A stretch of 39,549 nt of DNA from positions 1 through 39,549 of the forward strand of contig NZ_VISR01000050.1 in NCBI RefSeq assembly GCF_007827595.1. Reading direction: 5' to 3'. Positions 1 to 7,213 of this stretch are shown in pieces (within the stretch, counting starts at the first letter, position 1; every line of letters starts with the position of its first letter). The translations under genes and the position numbers were made by a program. Below the pieces are notes generated by a model that saw only the letters and a list, made by a program, of their open reading frames with translations, searched no databases and was not told where the DNA came from. The stretch comes from Streptomyces sp. BK340. Lineage in GTDB: Bacteria > Actinomycetota > Actinomycetes > Streptomycetales > Streptomycetaceae.

Positions 1-95
1 TCAGCCCCTACAAGACCGTCGAACTGGGCGGCGTCCCCATGACACCGGCCCAGGCGTACACGGCGGCACGCACCAAGCCCGACTCCGACGAATGA
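1..95 (+). CDS. C-terminal end of an unidentified protein (partial)
   Basis: An open frame (codons in phase from base 3) runs in from the left edge and stops with TGA at 93-95. The visible 30 residues include LGGVPMTPAQAYTAARTK and end in an acidic tail (DSDE). I do not recognise the family. GC-rich third positions and a clean stop shortly before the tatA promoter support a real gene end. Nothing can be said about its function. Confidence 0.6.
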   Translation, partial: SPYKTVELGGVPMTPAQAYTAARTKPDSDE

Positions 96-109
96 TCACC
101 GCCGGGTTG

Positions 110-115
110 TACAGT
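110..115 (+). promoter_or_regulatory. Candidate -10 element of tatA
   Basis: TACAGT lies 37 bases before the tatA ATG. It leaves room for a short leader that carries the AGAAGGGG ribosome binding site at 137-144. No convincing -35 was seen. The motif TTGCGCAAGGC starts at the last base of this hexamer. Confidence 0.35.
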
Positions 116-152
116 TGCGCAAGGCAGCAATCATCAAGAAGGGGTGGGCGGC

Positions 153-332
153 ATGCTCCGTAACGGGCTGGAACCCTGGCACCTGCTGATCGTGGCGATC
201 GTCATCATCGTGCTGTTCGGCTCGAAGAAGCTGCCGGAGGCCGCTCGCGGGCTCGGCAAGTCGATGCGCATCCTCAAGAGCGAGGCCAAGGCCATGAAGG
301 ACGACGACAGCGCCGGCGACACGGTGCGCTGA
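153..332 (+). CDS. tatA: Sec-independent translocase subunit TatA
   Basis: TatA forms the protein-conducting multimer of the twin-arginine translocase, which exports folded proteins such as the Tat-type oxidase encoded at 11494 in this window. The 59-residue product has the family plan: one N-terminal membrane helix (LLIVAIVIIVLFG), the hinge and amphipathic helix (SKKLPEAARGLGKSMRILKSE) and a short polar tail. The length fits a short actinobacterial TatA. ATG at 153 was chosen because AGAAGGGG lies 8 bases upstream. A GTG at 144 would add three residues (MGG) but lies inside that Shine-Dalgarno sequence. There is no tatC or tatB nearby, so this is probably one of several tatA paralogues. Confidence 0.9.
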   Translation: MLRNGLEPWHLLIVAIVIIVLFGSKKLPEAARGLGKSMRILKSEAKAMKDDDSAGDTVR

Positions 333-352
333 GGCCCGTTCGTCCGTGCCGG

Positions 353-592
353 TCAGGGGCTGGCGACGTCGAAGCCGTACCGCAGCGGTTCGTCGTTCAC
401 GGTGTAGTCCCGGCGGTAGAGGTGCACCGCTTCCGCGCGCACGCCGGGCGGCGAGGCCTCGACCTGGCAGGGGTACGTCACCTGGATCACGCGCGGCCGG
501 CCGGAGACCTTCATCCGCACTCCGTCCGCGGGCCCGCCCTCGAGCACCGCGGTCTCCCAGCCCGTCACCTCGGTCATCTCCACGGAGAACAT
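353..592 (-). CDS. Small hypothetical protein, 79 residues
   Basis: The frame codes for a soluble, mostly beta-looking protein with the phrases GWETAVLEGGPADGVRM and VIQVTYPCQV. Codon use is typical of the neighbours. I do not recognise a family. ATG at 592 is the first start that keeps coding-like composition; upstream codons overlap the divergent MFS leader. An ATG at 577 is an alternative, but its GGAG is too close to the start. No clear Shine-Dalgarno sequence is seen. It is convergent with tatA and divergent from the MFS gene. Confidence 0.65.
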   Translation of the reverse strand: MFSVEMTEVTGWETAVLEGGPADGVRMKVSGRPRVIQVTYPCQVEASPPGVRAEAVHLYRRDYTVNDEPLRYGFDVASP

Positions 593-783
593 TTTAGGCC
601 TTGCGCAAGTAACCCTGGGTGTGCGATGGGTCTCGGCCCTCCTGCCCGGCAGGACTTGGCGGACATCCGCGAACGCAGGGCGAATCGCCGGGCACATCGG
701 CCCGATGTGACGGCTGCTACATTCGGCGTCGTGTCGAACGAGGCGGCCTCCGCCGCTCCGCACCGGACACCGGACGCGGAGCG

Positions 784-1947
784 GTGACCACGCGGGCGGC
801 CCCGGCCCGGCGGATGTGGCCGCTGTACGCGGCCGGGTTCACCACCGCCTTCGGCGCGCACGGCATCGCCGCCAGCCTCGGCGGTGCGTCCAAGGACGCG
901 GTCACCTCCCTGCTGGTGCTGGGCGGGCTGCTCGCCCTCTACGACGGCGCCGAAGTGCTCCTCAAGCCGGTCTTCGGCACCCTCGCCGACCGCGTCGGCG
1001 CCCGCCCCGTGCTGCTCGGCGGGCTGATCGGGTTCGCCCTCGCGTCCGCGCTCTACGTCGTCGCGGACAGCCCCGGCTGGCTGTGGGCGGCCCGGCTCGG
1101 GCAGGGAGCCGCGGCCTCCGCCTTCTCGCCGTCCGCCTCCGCCCTGGTGGCCCGCCTCAACCCGGCCGCCGAGCGCGGCCGCGCCTTCGGCGGTTACGGC
1201 TTCTACAAGTCCATCGGCTACACCCTGGGCCCGCTGCTCGGCGGCGTCCTGGTGTGGGCCGGGGGCCTGCGGCTGCTGTTCGCCGTCCTGGCGGTGCTCG
1301 GCGCGGCGGTCGCCGTCTGGGCCGCGCTCGCCGTCCCCGTCGTACCCCCGCTGCCCAAGGCCCGGCAGACGGTGCTGGACCTGGCCCGGCGGCTCGCCGA
1401 CCCGGCGTTCCTCGCCCCGACCGGCGCGCTCGCCGCGGCGACCGCCGCCCTCTCGGCCGGCGTGGGTTTCCTCCCCGTCTCCGGCCGCGCCGCCGGCCTG
1501 GGCACGGTGGCCACCGGGGCCGCGGTGTCGCTGCTCGCCGCCTGCGCCGCGGTGGTGCAGCCGCGCGCCGGGCGGGCCCTGGACGAAGGGCGCCTCACGA
1601 CCCGGTCCGGACTCGCCGGGGGACTCGCGGTCACCGCGGCCGGCCTGGTCTCAGCGATGCTGCCGGGACTCACCGGCATCCTCGTGGGCGCCACCCTGAT
1701 CGGCCTCGGCACGGGCCTGATCACCCCGCTGGGCTTCGCCGCGCTGGCCTCCTCGACGCCCGAGGAGCGGCTGGGCCAGACCATGGGCGCGGCGGAACTG
1801 GGCCGCGAACTCGGCGACGCGGGCGGGCCGTTGCTGGTGGCCGCGGTGGCCTCCGGTACCTCGCTGCCCTACGGCTTCGGCGCGCTGGGAACTCTCGTGG
1901 GGGCGGGAGCGGTGGTGGCGTTCGTCCGCCGTGACCGAGCGTTCTGA
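784..1947 (+). CDS. Major facilitator superfamily transporter
   Basis: A polytopic membrane protein of 387 residues, the usual size for a 12-helix drug:H+ antiporter. The MFS motif A follows helix 2 (G-TLADRVGARPV, about residues 65-76). Helices continue regularly to the C-terminus, and a Gly-rich segment (IGLGTGLITPLG) is typical of the C-terminal half. It probably exports a small molecule by proton antiport; the substrate cannot be inferred. GTG at 784 is preferred, with ATG at 814 just before the first helix as the alternative. The ribosome binding site is weak. The gene is convergent with the histidine kinase, only 10 bases from its stop. Confidence 0.85.
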   Translation: MTTRAAPARRMWPLYAAGFTTAFGAHGIAASLGGASKDAVTSLLVLGGLLALYDGAEVLLKPVFGTLADRVGARPVLLGGLIGFALASALYVVADSPGWLWAARLGQGAAASAFSPSASALVARLNPAAERGRAFGGYGFYKSIGYTLGPLLGGVLVWAGGLRLLFAVLAVLGAAVAVWAALAVPVVPPLPKARQTVLDLARRLADPAFLAPTGALAAATAALSAGVGFLPVSGRAAGLGTVATGAAVSLLAACAAVVQPRAGRALDEGRLTTRSGLAGGLAVTAAGLVSAMLPGLTGILVGATLIGLGTGLITPLGFAALASSTPEERLGQTMGAAELGRELGDAGGPLLVAAVASGTSLPYGFGALGTLVGAGAVVAFVRRDRAF

Positions 1948-1957
1948 AGGGGGGCAC

Positions 1958-3331
1958 TCAGCAGGGCAGGTCGAGCGTCACCGTCGCCCCGCCCTCCGAG
2001 TTCTCCGCGCGCGCCGTGCCCCCGTGCGCCGCGGCCACCGCCCGCACGAAGGCGAGCCCCAGGCCGGATCCCTCGCTGGTGCGGCTCGCCTCGGCACGGG
2101 CGAAGCGGTCGAAGGCCCGGGGCAGGAACTCCGGCGGGAAGCCCGGACCCTCGTCCGTGACGGACAGCCGCAGCCTGCCTTCGTGGACGGCGGCGGTGAG
2201 GCGGACGGTCCCGTGTCCGTGGCGCAGGGCGTTGGCGAGGAGGTTGCCGATGGCGGGCACCAGCCAGCGGGCGTCGACGTCGACGGTGGTGTCCGCCGCG
2301 TCGCAGGTCAGGGCGCGCCCGGTCCGCTCGGCGGTGCGCAGATGCGGGGCCACGGCGGTCCCGGCCAGCTCGGTGAGCGGAACGGGCGCCCGGGTGATGT
2401 GGTCGGTGCCGCCGAGTTCCTCCAGGTCCAGCAGGGCGTTGGAGAGGTCGATCAGGCGCTGCACCTCGGCGTCCACGGAGCGCAGGGTCTCGGTGAGTTC
2501 CGCGGCCGGGCGTGGACGGTGCAGCGCCACGTCGACCTCGGCCCGCAGCAGGGCCAGCGGGGTGCGCAGCTCATGGCTGGCGTCCGCGACGAACCGGCGC
2601 TCGCGGACGGCGGACGCCTCCAGCCGGTCGAGCATGCGGTTGAGGGTGTGCCCGAGGCGGGTGATCTCGTCGTCGCGGTCGGCGGGCACGTCCAGGCGCA
2701 GGTTCTGCGCGCCGTCGGCGAGGGTGGCCGCCGCGGTGCGGTAGCGCTCGACGGGGCGCAGCGCGGCGCGGGCGGTGCGGTAGCCGACGTACGAGGCGGC
2801 GATCAGGGTCAGTCCGGAGGCGAGGGCGAGCTGGGCGAGGAGTTCGCGCAGGGCCTCGTCGCGGTGGCCGCGCCGGACGGCGGCCACGACGATGCGCGTC
2901 TCCCCTCCGGCCCCGACCCGCTTGGCCTGCAGACGCAGCGTGTCCGGAGTGATCGGCAGCAGGGAGCCGATGTCACGTCGCACCGCGTGCCCGTGTGCCA
3001 CCGAGTCGAGTTCGGCGGGTGTGAGCAGGGCCCGGCGGCCCGCACCGGCACTGGCGTCGAGGACCCGGCCGCGCCGGTCCAGGACCTGATGGAGGCTGCC
3101 GCTGGGGCCCGGCGGCGGTGCGGTGCCCGCGCGCACGGACCGGTCGAGGCTGCGCTGGTAGGCCGCCAGGTCGTCGTGCAGCTGCCGGTCGAGGGCGGTC
3201 TGGACCCGCCAGTAGACCAGCCCGGCCGCTCCGGTCAGGACCAGGGACATGGTGACCGCGACGGCCAGCACGAGACGTGTGACGACGGGCAGCCGCCCGA
3301 ACCACGCGTGCAGCCTGCCCTGCGGTCTCAC
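1958..3331 (-). CDS. Two-component sensor histidine kinase
   Basis: A membrane sensor that autophosphorylates on His and passes phosphate to the regulator encoded just upstream. The 457 residues show a TM helix (about 16-40), an extracytoplasmic region of about 125 residues, a second TM (167-185), HAMP, the H box (ADASHELRTPL, His253), the N box (Asn363/Asn367 in NLLANALRH), G1 (DEGPG 393-397) and G2 (GSGLGL 421-426). The GTG start at 3331 overlaps the regulator stop as GTGA, which means translational coupling. The regulator is divergent from the DUF4956-VTC-PAP2 operon, so that operon is a reasonable target, but this is inference. The signal is unknown. Confidence 0.93.
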   Translation of the reverse strand: MRPQGRLHAWFGRLPVVTRLVLAVAVTMSLVLTGAAGLVYWRVQTALDRQLHDDLAAYQRSLDRSVRAGTAPPPGPSGSLHQVLDRRGRVLDASAGAGRRALLTPAELDSVAHGHAVRRDIGSLLPITPDTLRLQAKRVGAGGETRIVVAAVRRGHRDEALRELLAQLALASGLTLIAASYVGYRTARAALRPVERYRTAAATLADGAQNLRLDVPADRDDEITRLGHTLNRMLDRLEASAVRERRFVADASHELRTPLALLRAEVDVALHRPRPAAELTETLRSVDAEVQRLIDLSNALLDLEELGGTDHITRAPVPLTELAGTAVAPHLRTAERTGRALTCDAADTTVDVDARWLVPAIGNLLANALRHGHGTVRLTAAVHEGRLRLSVTDEGPGFPPEFLPRAFDRFARAEASRTSEGSGLGLAFVRAVAAAHGGTARAENSEGGATVTLDLPC

Positions 3332-3999
3332 CGCGCGGTCTCCAGGCGGTAGCCGCGCCCGCGCAGGGTCGTGATCGTCGTACGGCCGAAGGCGCGGTCG
3401 ACCTTCGAGCGCACCTTGGAGACGTGAACGTCGATGGCGTTGCTGCGCAGGTCGGTCTCGCCGTCCCAGACCTCGTCCAGCAGCTGCAGGCGGGACACCA
3501 CCCGCCCGGCGTTCTCCATCAGCACCCGCAGGACGGCGAACTCGCGCCGGGACAGGTCGAGCTCGGTGTCCGAGCGCCAGGCCCGCTGCTGCTCCGGGTC
3601 GAGGACGAGGTCGCCGATCTGCAGCCGCCCGGAGCACTCGGGGCGGCGCCGGGAGATCGCGCGCAGCCGGGCCAGCAGTTCCTCCATGGCGAACGGCTTG
3701 ACCATGTAGTCGTCGGCGCCGGCGTCCAGCCCGGCCACCCGCTCGCTGATCGCGCCGCGCGCGGTGAGCAGGATCACGGGCACGTCGATGCCCTCGCCGC
3801 GCAGCGTCCGGCAGACCTCGACCCCGTCCGTGCCCGGCAGCATCACGTCCAGGACGATCCCGTCCAGGCGGGGGTCACGGGCGGCGGCCAGGCCGGACGG
3901 ACCGTCGTAGCGGCCCTCGGCGGTGTGCCCGGACTCGGTGAGGTAGCGGACGACGAGGTCGGTGAGGCGGGTCTCGTCGTCGACGACCAGGTAGTGCAT
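3328..3999 (-). CDS. OmpR/PhoB-family response regulator
   Basis: A DNA-binding partner of the adjacent kinase. The receiver domain has the acidic pair Asp7/Asp8, the phosphoacceptor Asp51 (VLDVMLPGTDG), Thr79 and Lys101 (VKPF). The C-terminal winged-helix domain ends in RGRGYRLE, diagnostic of the OmpR class. At 223 residues it is a standard length. ATG at 3999 (MHYLVVDDE) is the family-typical start. It lacks a Shine-Dalgarno sequence but has TAGCCT 7 bases upstream, consistent with a leaderless mRNA. An in-frame ATG at 4071 would add 24 residues that look non-conserved. Confidence 0.92.
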   Translation of the reverse strand: MHYLVVDDETRLTDLVVRYLTESGHTAEGRYDGPSGLAAARDPRLDGIVLDVMLPGTDGVEVCRTLRGEGIDVPVILLTARGAISERVAGLDAGADDYMVKPFAMEELLARLRAISRRRPECSGRLQIGDLVLDPEQQRAWRSDTELDLSRREFAVLRVLMENAGRVVSRLQLLDEVWDGETDLRSNAIDVHVSKVRSKVDRAFGRTTITTLRGRGYRLETAR

Positions 4000-4006
4000 G
4001 CCGGAC

Positions 4007-4012
4007 AGGCTA
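4007..4012 (-). promoter_or_regulatory. -10-like hexamer of the response regulator (leaderless)
   Basis: TAGCCT on the minus strand lies 7 bases before the ATG at 3999. With no ribosome binding site present, transcription and translation probably start at the same place. Confidence 0.4.
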
Positions 4013-4152
4013 ACCGCCCGCTCCGCCGGATCCGGCCGCCCGGAAGGCTTCATGGTCTGTTCATGTGACATCCCTACCGTCCTTCAGGTCGCGGTGCTCC
4101 GCGGACCGCGACCGGTCCGCCGTCCGACGTGCCGGGACGGAAAGGGACAGCC

Positions 4153-4806
4153 ATGGACGCACTGGTGCTCGCCGCCAAGGGCATCACCCACCACATCGCT
4201 CCCACCGACCTCATCACGCGCGGCGGCCTCGACATCATCGCCCTGCTGATCCTGGTCGGCTGGCTGTACCGGCGCCGCCCCAGCGCGCCCGCGATGCCGC
4301 TGGTCCTGGTCGCGCTGAACGTGGGTCTGTTCGCGGCGATGAGCGCGATCAGCGCGGGCAAGTTCCCGGCCGGGGTCGGCTTCGGCCTGTTCGGCATCCT
4401 CTCCCTGGTCCGTCTGCGCAGCGCCGCCTTCACCCTGCGCGACGTCGCCTACACCTTCGTCAGCCTGGTCATAGCCCTGTGCACCGGACTGCCGCAGCGC
4501 GACACCTGGCTGGTCGTCGCGGTGGACGTGGTGCTGCTGGTGGCGGTCCTGCTGGTGGACGACCCCCGCGCCTACGAGCCGCCGACCCGCACGGTGAAAC
4601 TGACCCTGGACCGCGTCTACGACGACCCCTCCGTGATCACCGCCGACGTCGCGTCCCGCTTCGGCCGGGCACCGCTGTCCGTGGTCGTCGACGAGGTGGA
4701 CTACGTCCGCGAGACCACCCGCGTCTCCGCCCGCTACCCCGCCGTACCGGGCGAGGCCGCCACCACCGAGGACGCCGGGCCGCGCGAGCAGGTGACCGTC
4801 TCATGA
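4153..4806 (+). CDS. DUF4956 membrane protein
   Basis: A 217-residue membrane protein with about five hydrophobic segments (roughly 26-40, 48-68, 73-87, 99-112, 118-136) and a soluble C-terminal domain (about 140-217). The segment GFGLFGILSLVRLRSAAF, followed by an aromatic/TM stretch, is the hallmark of the DUF4956 family. The ATG at 4153 has AAAGGGA upstream. Its stop overlaps the next start as ATGA. DUF4956 genes commonly sit next to VTC-domain genes, as here. I infer that it could be the membrane channel or anchor for the VTC-domain enzyme, by analogy with the transmembrane part of eukaryotic VTC. No function has been shown from sequence alone. Confidence 0.85.
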   Translation: MDALVLAAKGITHHIAPTDLITRGGLDIIALLILVGWLYRRRPSAPAMPLVLVALNVGLFAAMSAISAGKFPAGVGFGLFGILSLVRLRSAAFTLRDVAYTFVSLVIALCTGLPQRDTWLVVAVDVVLLVAVLLVDDPRAYEPPTRTVKLTLDRVYDDPSVITADVASRFGRAPLSVVVDEVDYVRETTRVSARYPAVPGEAATTEDAGPREQVTVS

Positions 4807-5621
4807 CCCCGGCCTCTCCCCTCGCCGCCGGCCTCGGCCTGTCCGCACTGCGCGGCGCCACGCTCGCCGAGGTCGACGCGGCGGCTGCGCTCCAGCACCG
4901 CACCGACCGCAAGTACCTGCTCCCGCTCGACGGCGCACGCCTGCTCGTCGAGCGGCTCGCCGACAGCCACCACGTCCTCGACCTGGCCGGCCGCCGTACG
5001 ACGAGCTACCTCAGCACCTACTTCGACACCGAGCGGCTCGGCGCCTGGCGGGCCCATGTGCAAGGCCGCCGCCGGCGCTGGAAGGTCCGCACCCGCCTGT
5101 ACGCGGAGGACGGACTGTGCCGGGTGGAGGTGAAGACCAAGGACGGGCGAGGCGCCACGGTCAAACACGCCCTCAAGGCCCCGACCCACGCCTACGGCCG
5201 ACTGGACGACTCCGCGGCCGAGTTCGTCGACGACGTACTGCGCCGCGCAGCCGTCCCCGTGACCACCGCGGCACTGACCCCCGCCGCGGAGATCCGCTAC
5301 GTCCGCGCGGCCCTCGCCGACCTGCACCACGGAACGCGCATCACCTTCGACGGCAGCCTCACCTACCACCACGGGGACCGCACCGCCGGCCTCGACCCGG
5401 GACACGTCCTCGTCGAGACCAAGGGCGGCACCCGCCCCGCCCCCGCCGACCGGCTCCTGCTACGCCTGGGCGCCCGGCCCGTCTCCCTGAGCAAGTACAT
5501 CGTCGGCCGGTCGCTGCTCACGCCCGGCCTGCCCGACAACGGCATACGCCGTCTCGCCCGCGCGCACTTCACCGTCGAGGCCCCTCCCGCACCGCTCCTC
5601 GAAAGGACCCCCGCCGCATGA
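4803..5621 (+). CDS. VTC-domain protein (polyphosphate polymerase-like)
   Basis: 272 residues that cover a single VTC/CYTH-like tunnel domain. In yeast Vtc4 this domain makes polyphosphate from ATP, using basic residues lining a beta-tunnel and an acidic metal ligand. Matching motifs in order are RTDRKYLL (Lys37), YLSTYFDT, WKVRTRLY (Arg96/Arg98), VEVKTK (Glu109/Lys111), EIRY, a TFDG strand, LVETKGG (Glu205/Lys207) and SLSKYIVGRSLL (Lys231). No SPX domain and no membrane helix are present. The start overlaps the DUF4956 stop (ATGA) and its stop overlaps the next start (ATGA), so all three are translationally coupled. Polyphosphate synthesis is inferred from the fold; other nucleotidyl or triphosphate chemistry is possible. 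Confidence 0.85.
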   Translation: MTPASPLAAGLGLSALRGATLAEVDAAAALQHRTDRKYLLPLDGARLLVERLADSHHVLDLAGRRTTSYLSTYFDTERLGAWRAHVQGRRRRWKVRTRLYAEDGLCRVEVKTKDGRGATVKHALKAPTHAYGRLDDSAAEFVDDVLRRAAVPVTTAALTPAAEIRYVRAALADLHHGTRITFDGSLTYHHGDRTAGLDPGHVLVETKGGTRPAPADRLLLRLGARPVSLSKYIVGRSLLTPGLPDNGIRRLARAHFTVEAPPAPLLERTPAA

Positions 5622-6469
5622 AGGCCCTGCGCATCAAATGGCAGTACGCGGTCGTCGCGCTGCTCGCCGCGTCCGCCGCCGCTTTCGGCATGCTGCGACC
5701 GCAGCTGCTGCCCACGGCCTCCTCGGCGAAACAGAAGCTCTCGGCGACCGACCGCATCAAGCAGAACCCGCCGCCGGCCCTCTTCACGGACGCCGAGATC
5801 ACCCCGATCGGCAAGCAGGCCGACGCCCAGCGCGCGAAGGCCGACGCCCTCTTCGCCCAGTGGAAGAAGGCGCACGGCACCACCCGCGACGACAAGGCGT
5901 TCGCCGCCTGGGCCGCCCGGCAGATCCCGGCACCGCCCAAGGCGAAGGACCGCACCGCCGAACTCCACCAGGTCCAGGCCCTCGCCAAGACCCGTACGGC
6001 GGCCGGGAAGAAGGCGGCCACCTGGCTGGAGCTCAACGGCAAGAAGGACGTCTGGAAGCTCTACCTCCACGACCAGCGCGAGCTGATCCCGGCCCGGCAG
6101 GGAACGACGGAGAAGGCCGAGCTCAAGGCGGCCCTGAAGCTGGCCAAGACCGTCAGCGACCAGCTCGCCGCCCGTGACAAGCAGCCGGCCCCGTTCGTCC
6201 TGGACCCGAGCCTGCGCCCGGAGAAGCACATCAAGCCCGGAGCCAGGGGCCCGTACTCCTACCCCTCCCGGCACGCCACCCGCGCCGCCGCGGCCGTCAC
6301 CTTCCTCACCGCCCTCTCCCCGCACCGGGCCGAGGACTACCGGTGGATGCAGGACGAGGTCCTCTACTCCCGCCTCTACATGGCCGGCCACGTCTCCGGC
6401 GACCTCACCGCCGGAACCCTGCTCGGCGACCTGATCGGCGACTACGAACTCACGGTCAGCGGCCACTGA
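5618..6469 (+). CDS. PAP2-type phosphatase, membrane-anchored
   Basis: 283 residues with one N-terminal hydrophobic anchor (about 9-24), a charged helical linker and a C-terminal acid-phosphatase/PAP2 core. Two of the three PAP2 motifs are clear: PSRH (216-219, in place of the usual PSGH) and SR-x5-H-x3-D (Ser251, Arg252, His258, Asp262). The first motif (K-x6-RP) is divergent; an RP pair is present at 200-201, but the Lys spacing is not canonical. The likely role is hydrolysis of a phosphomonoester or phosphoanhydride outside the membrane. It is the third gene of the coupled operon, starting by ATGA overlap with GAAAGGA upstream. Context suggests it handles phosphate or polyphosphate made by the VTC protein, which is inference. 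Confidence 0.83.
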   Translation: MKALRIKWQYAVVALLAASAAAFGMLRPQLLPTASSAKQKLSATDRIKQNPPPALFTDAEITPIGKQADAQRAKADALFAQWKKAHGTTRDDKAFAAWAARQIPAPPKAKDRTAELHQVQALAKTRTAAGKKAATWLELNGKKDVWKLYLHDQRELIPARQGTTEKAELKAALKLAKTVSDQLAARDKQPAPFVLDPSLRPEKHIKPGARGPYSYPSRHATRAAAAVTFLTALSPHRAEDYRWMQDEVLYSRLYMAGHVSGDLTAGTLLGDLIGDYELTVSGH

Positions 6470-6493
6470 CCCACGCCCACCGCCTCGCCGCAC

Positions 6494-6757
6494 TCACTGG
6501 GGCTTCGGCCTGTGGGCGGCGAGGCGTTCGCGTGCCTCGGTGTAGGCGTCCGCGTCGATCTCACCCGAGGCGAAGCGCCGGTCGAGGATCTCCTCGGGCG
6601 TCTCCCGCGGCTGCCACCCCGGACCCGGCCCGCTGCCCCGCCCCGTGGAGTGCTGCGTGAGCCGGAACACCGCCCACACGACGAGACCGAGCAGCACGAT
6701 CCACACGATGGGCATGAAGGCCATGAAGGCCCAGCCACCGCCATGCCAGTACCACAC
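6494..6757 (-). CDS. Small membrane protein with SHOCT domain
   Basis: 87 residues: a Trp/Gly-rich N-terminus, one membrane helix (about 10-30, FMPIVWIVLLGLVVWAVF), a Gly/Pro linker and the C-terminal SHOCT motif (EEILDRRFASGEIDADAYTEARE). SHOCT domains occur at the ends of small membrane proteins and probably mediate oligomerisation. GTG at 6757 is preferred because GGGAGGT lies 7 bases upstream; a GTG at 6766 would overlap that site. The gene is convergent with the PAP2 gene. An inverted repeat (6481-6491 with 6516-6526) spans its stop and could serve as a terminator. Confidence 0.8.
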   Translation of the reverse strand: MWYWHGGGWAFMAFMPIVWIVLLGLVVWAVFRLTQHSTGRGSGPGPGWQPRETPEEILDRRFASGEIDADAYTEARERLAAHRPKPQ

Positions 6758-7176
6758 TGTGCCCACCTCCCGGGGAGGCTCTCTCCTCCCACTGTCCCTC
6801 GCCCCACCGCTCCCCGCAGCGGATCACCTGCCCCCGGCAGGTCTCCCCGCTCCCGGTGCTACCCGGGCCTTCCCGGCGCAGGTGGCGAAACCTTGGACAT
6901 CTGCTGGGCGCGCGCTCTCCGTCCGCTGGGCGGGCTCTCGACAGCGTCTTCCCAAGGCCGTTCCCGTCCCCCGGTGGTCCGGCTCCCGGAACCCCGGATC
7001 CCCGACATCCCCCGACATCCGGAGACGAGTCCATCCGTACCCTGTCCCGCCGTGCCCTCCTCGCCGCTCCCGCCGACGTCCTGATGTTCGCCCTCGCCGC
7101 ATGCGGCGGCGGTTCCGACTCCTGGACGCCGCCGTGCGACTGCGCCAGACGACAGGGAGGCCGGGACACAAGGGAG
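6758..7176. other. Gene-poor stretch with one lipoprotein relic
   Basis: Apart from the lipoprotein relic near 7033 no convincing gene is seen. There is a short direct repeat of CCCCGACATC at about 6999-7018. The stretch separates the left operon from the accessory genes. Confidence 0.4.
7033..7128 (+). pseudogene. Relic of a lipoprotein signal peptide
   Basis: In phase from 7033 the sequence reads (I)RTLSRRALLAAPADV, then LMFALAACGGG. This is an Arg-rich start, a hydrophobic core and a lipobox LAAC followed by Gly/Ser, the signature of an exported lipoprotein. GGAG sits 8 bases before the first codon, but that codon is ATC instead of ATG or GTG, and an Asp interrupts the hydrophobic core. 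The mature part dissolves into unrelated low-quality sequence. I read it as the decayed start of a lipoprotein gene, with the rest deleted before the next gene. Confidence 0.45.
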
Positions 7177-7205
7177 TTGACACTGTCAGGGCGTGACGCC
7201 AGAGT
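7177..7205 (+). promoter_or_regulatory. Promoter of the solenoid membrane protein gene
   Basis: TTGACA (7177-7182), a 17-base spacer and CAGAGT (7200-7205) form a good vegetative-type promoter. The -10 ends 8 bases before the ATG at 7214, which predicts a leaderless or nearly leaderless mRNA. This fits the absence of a Shine-Dalgarno sequence. Confidence 0.5.
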
Positions 7206-7213
7206 CCCGGCTG

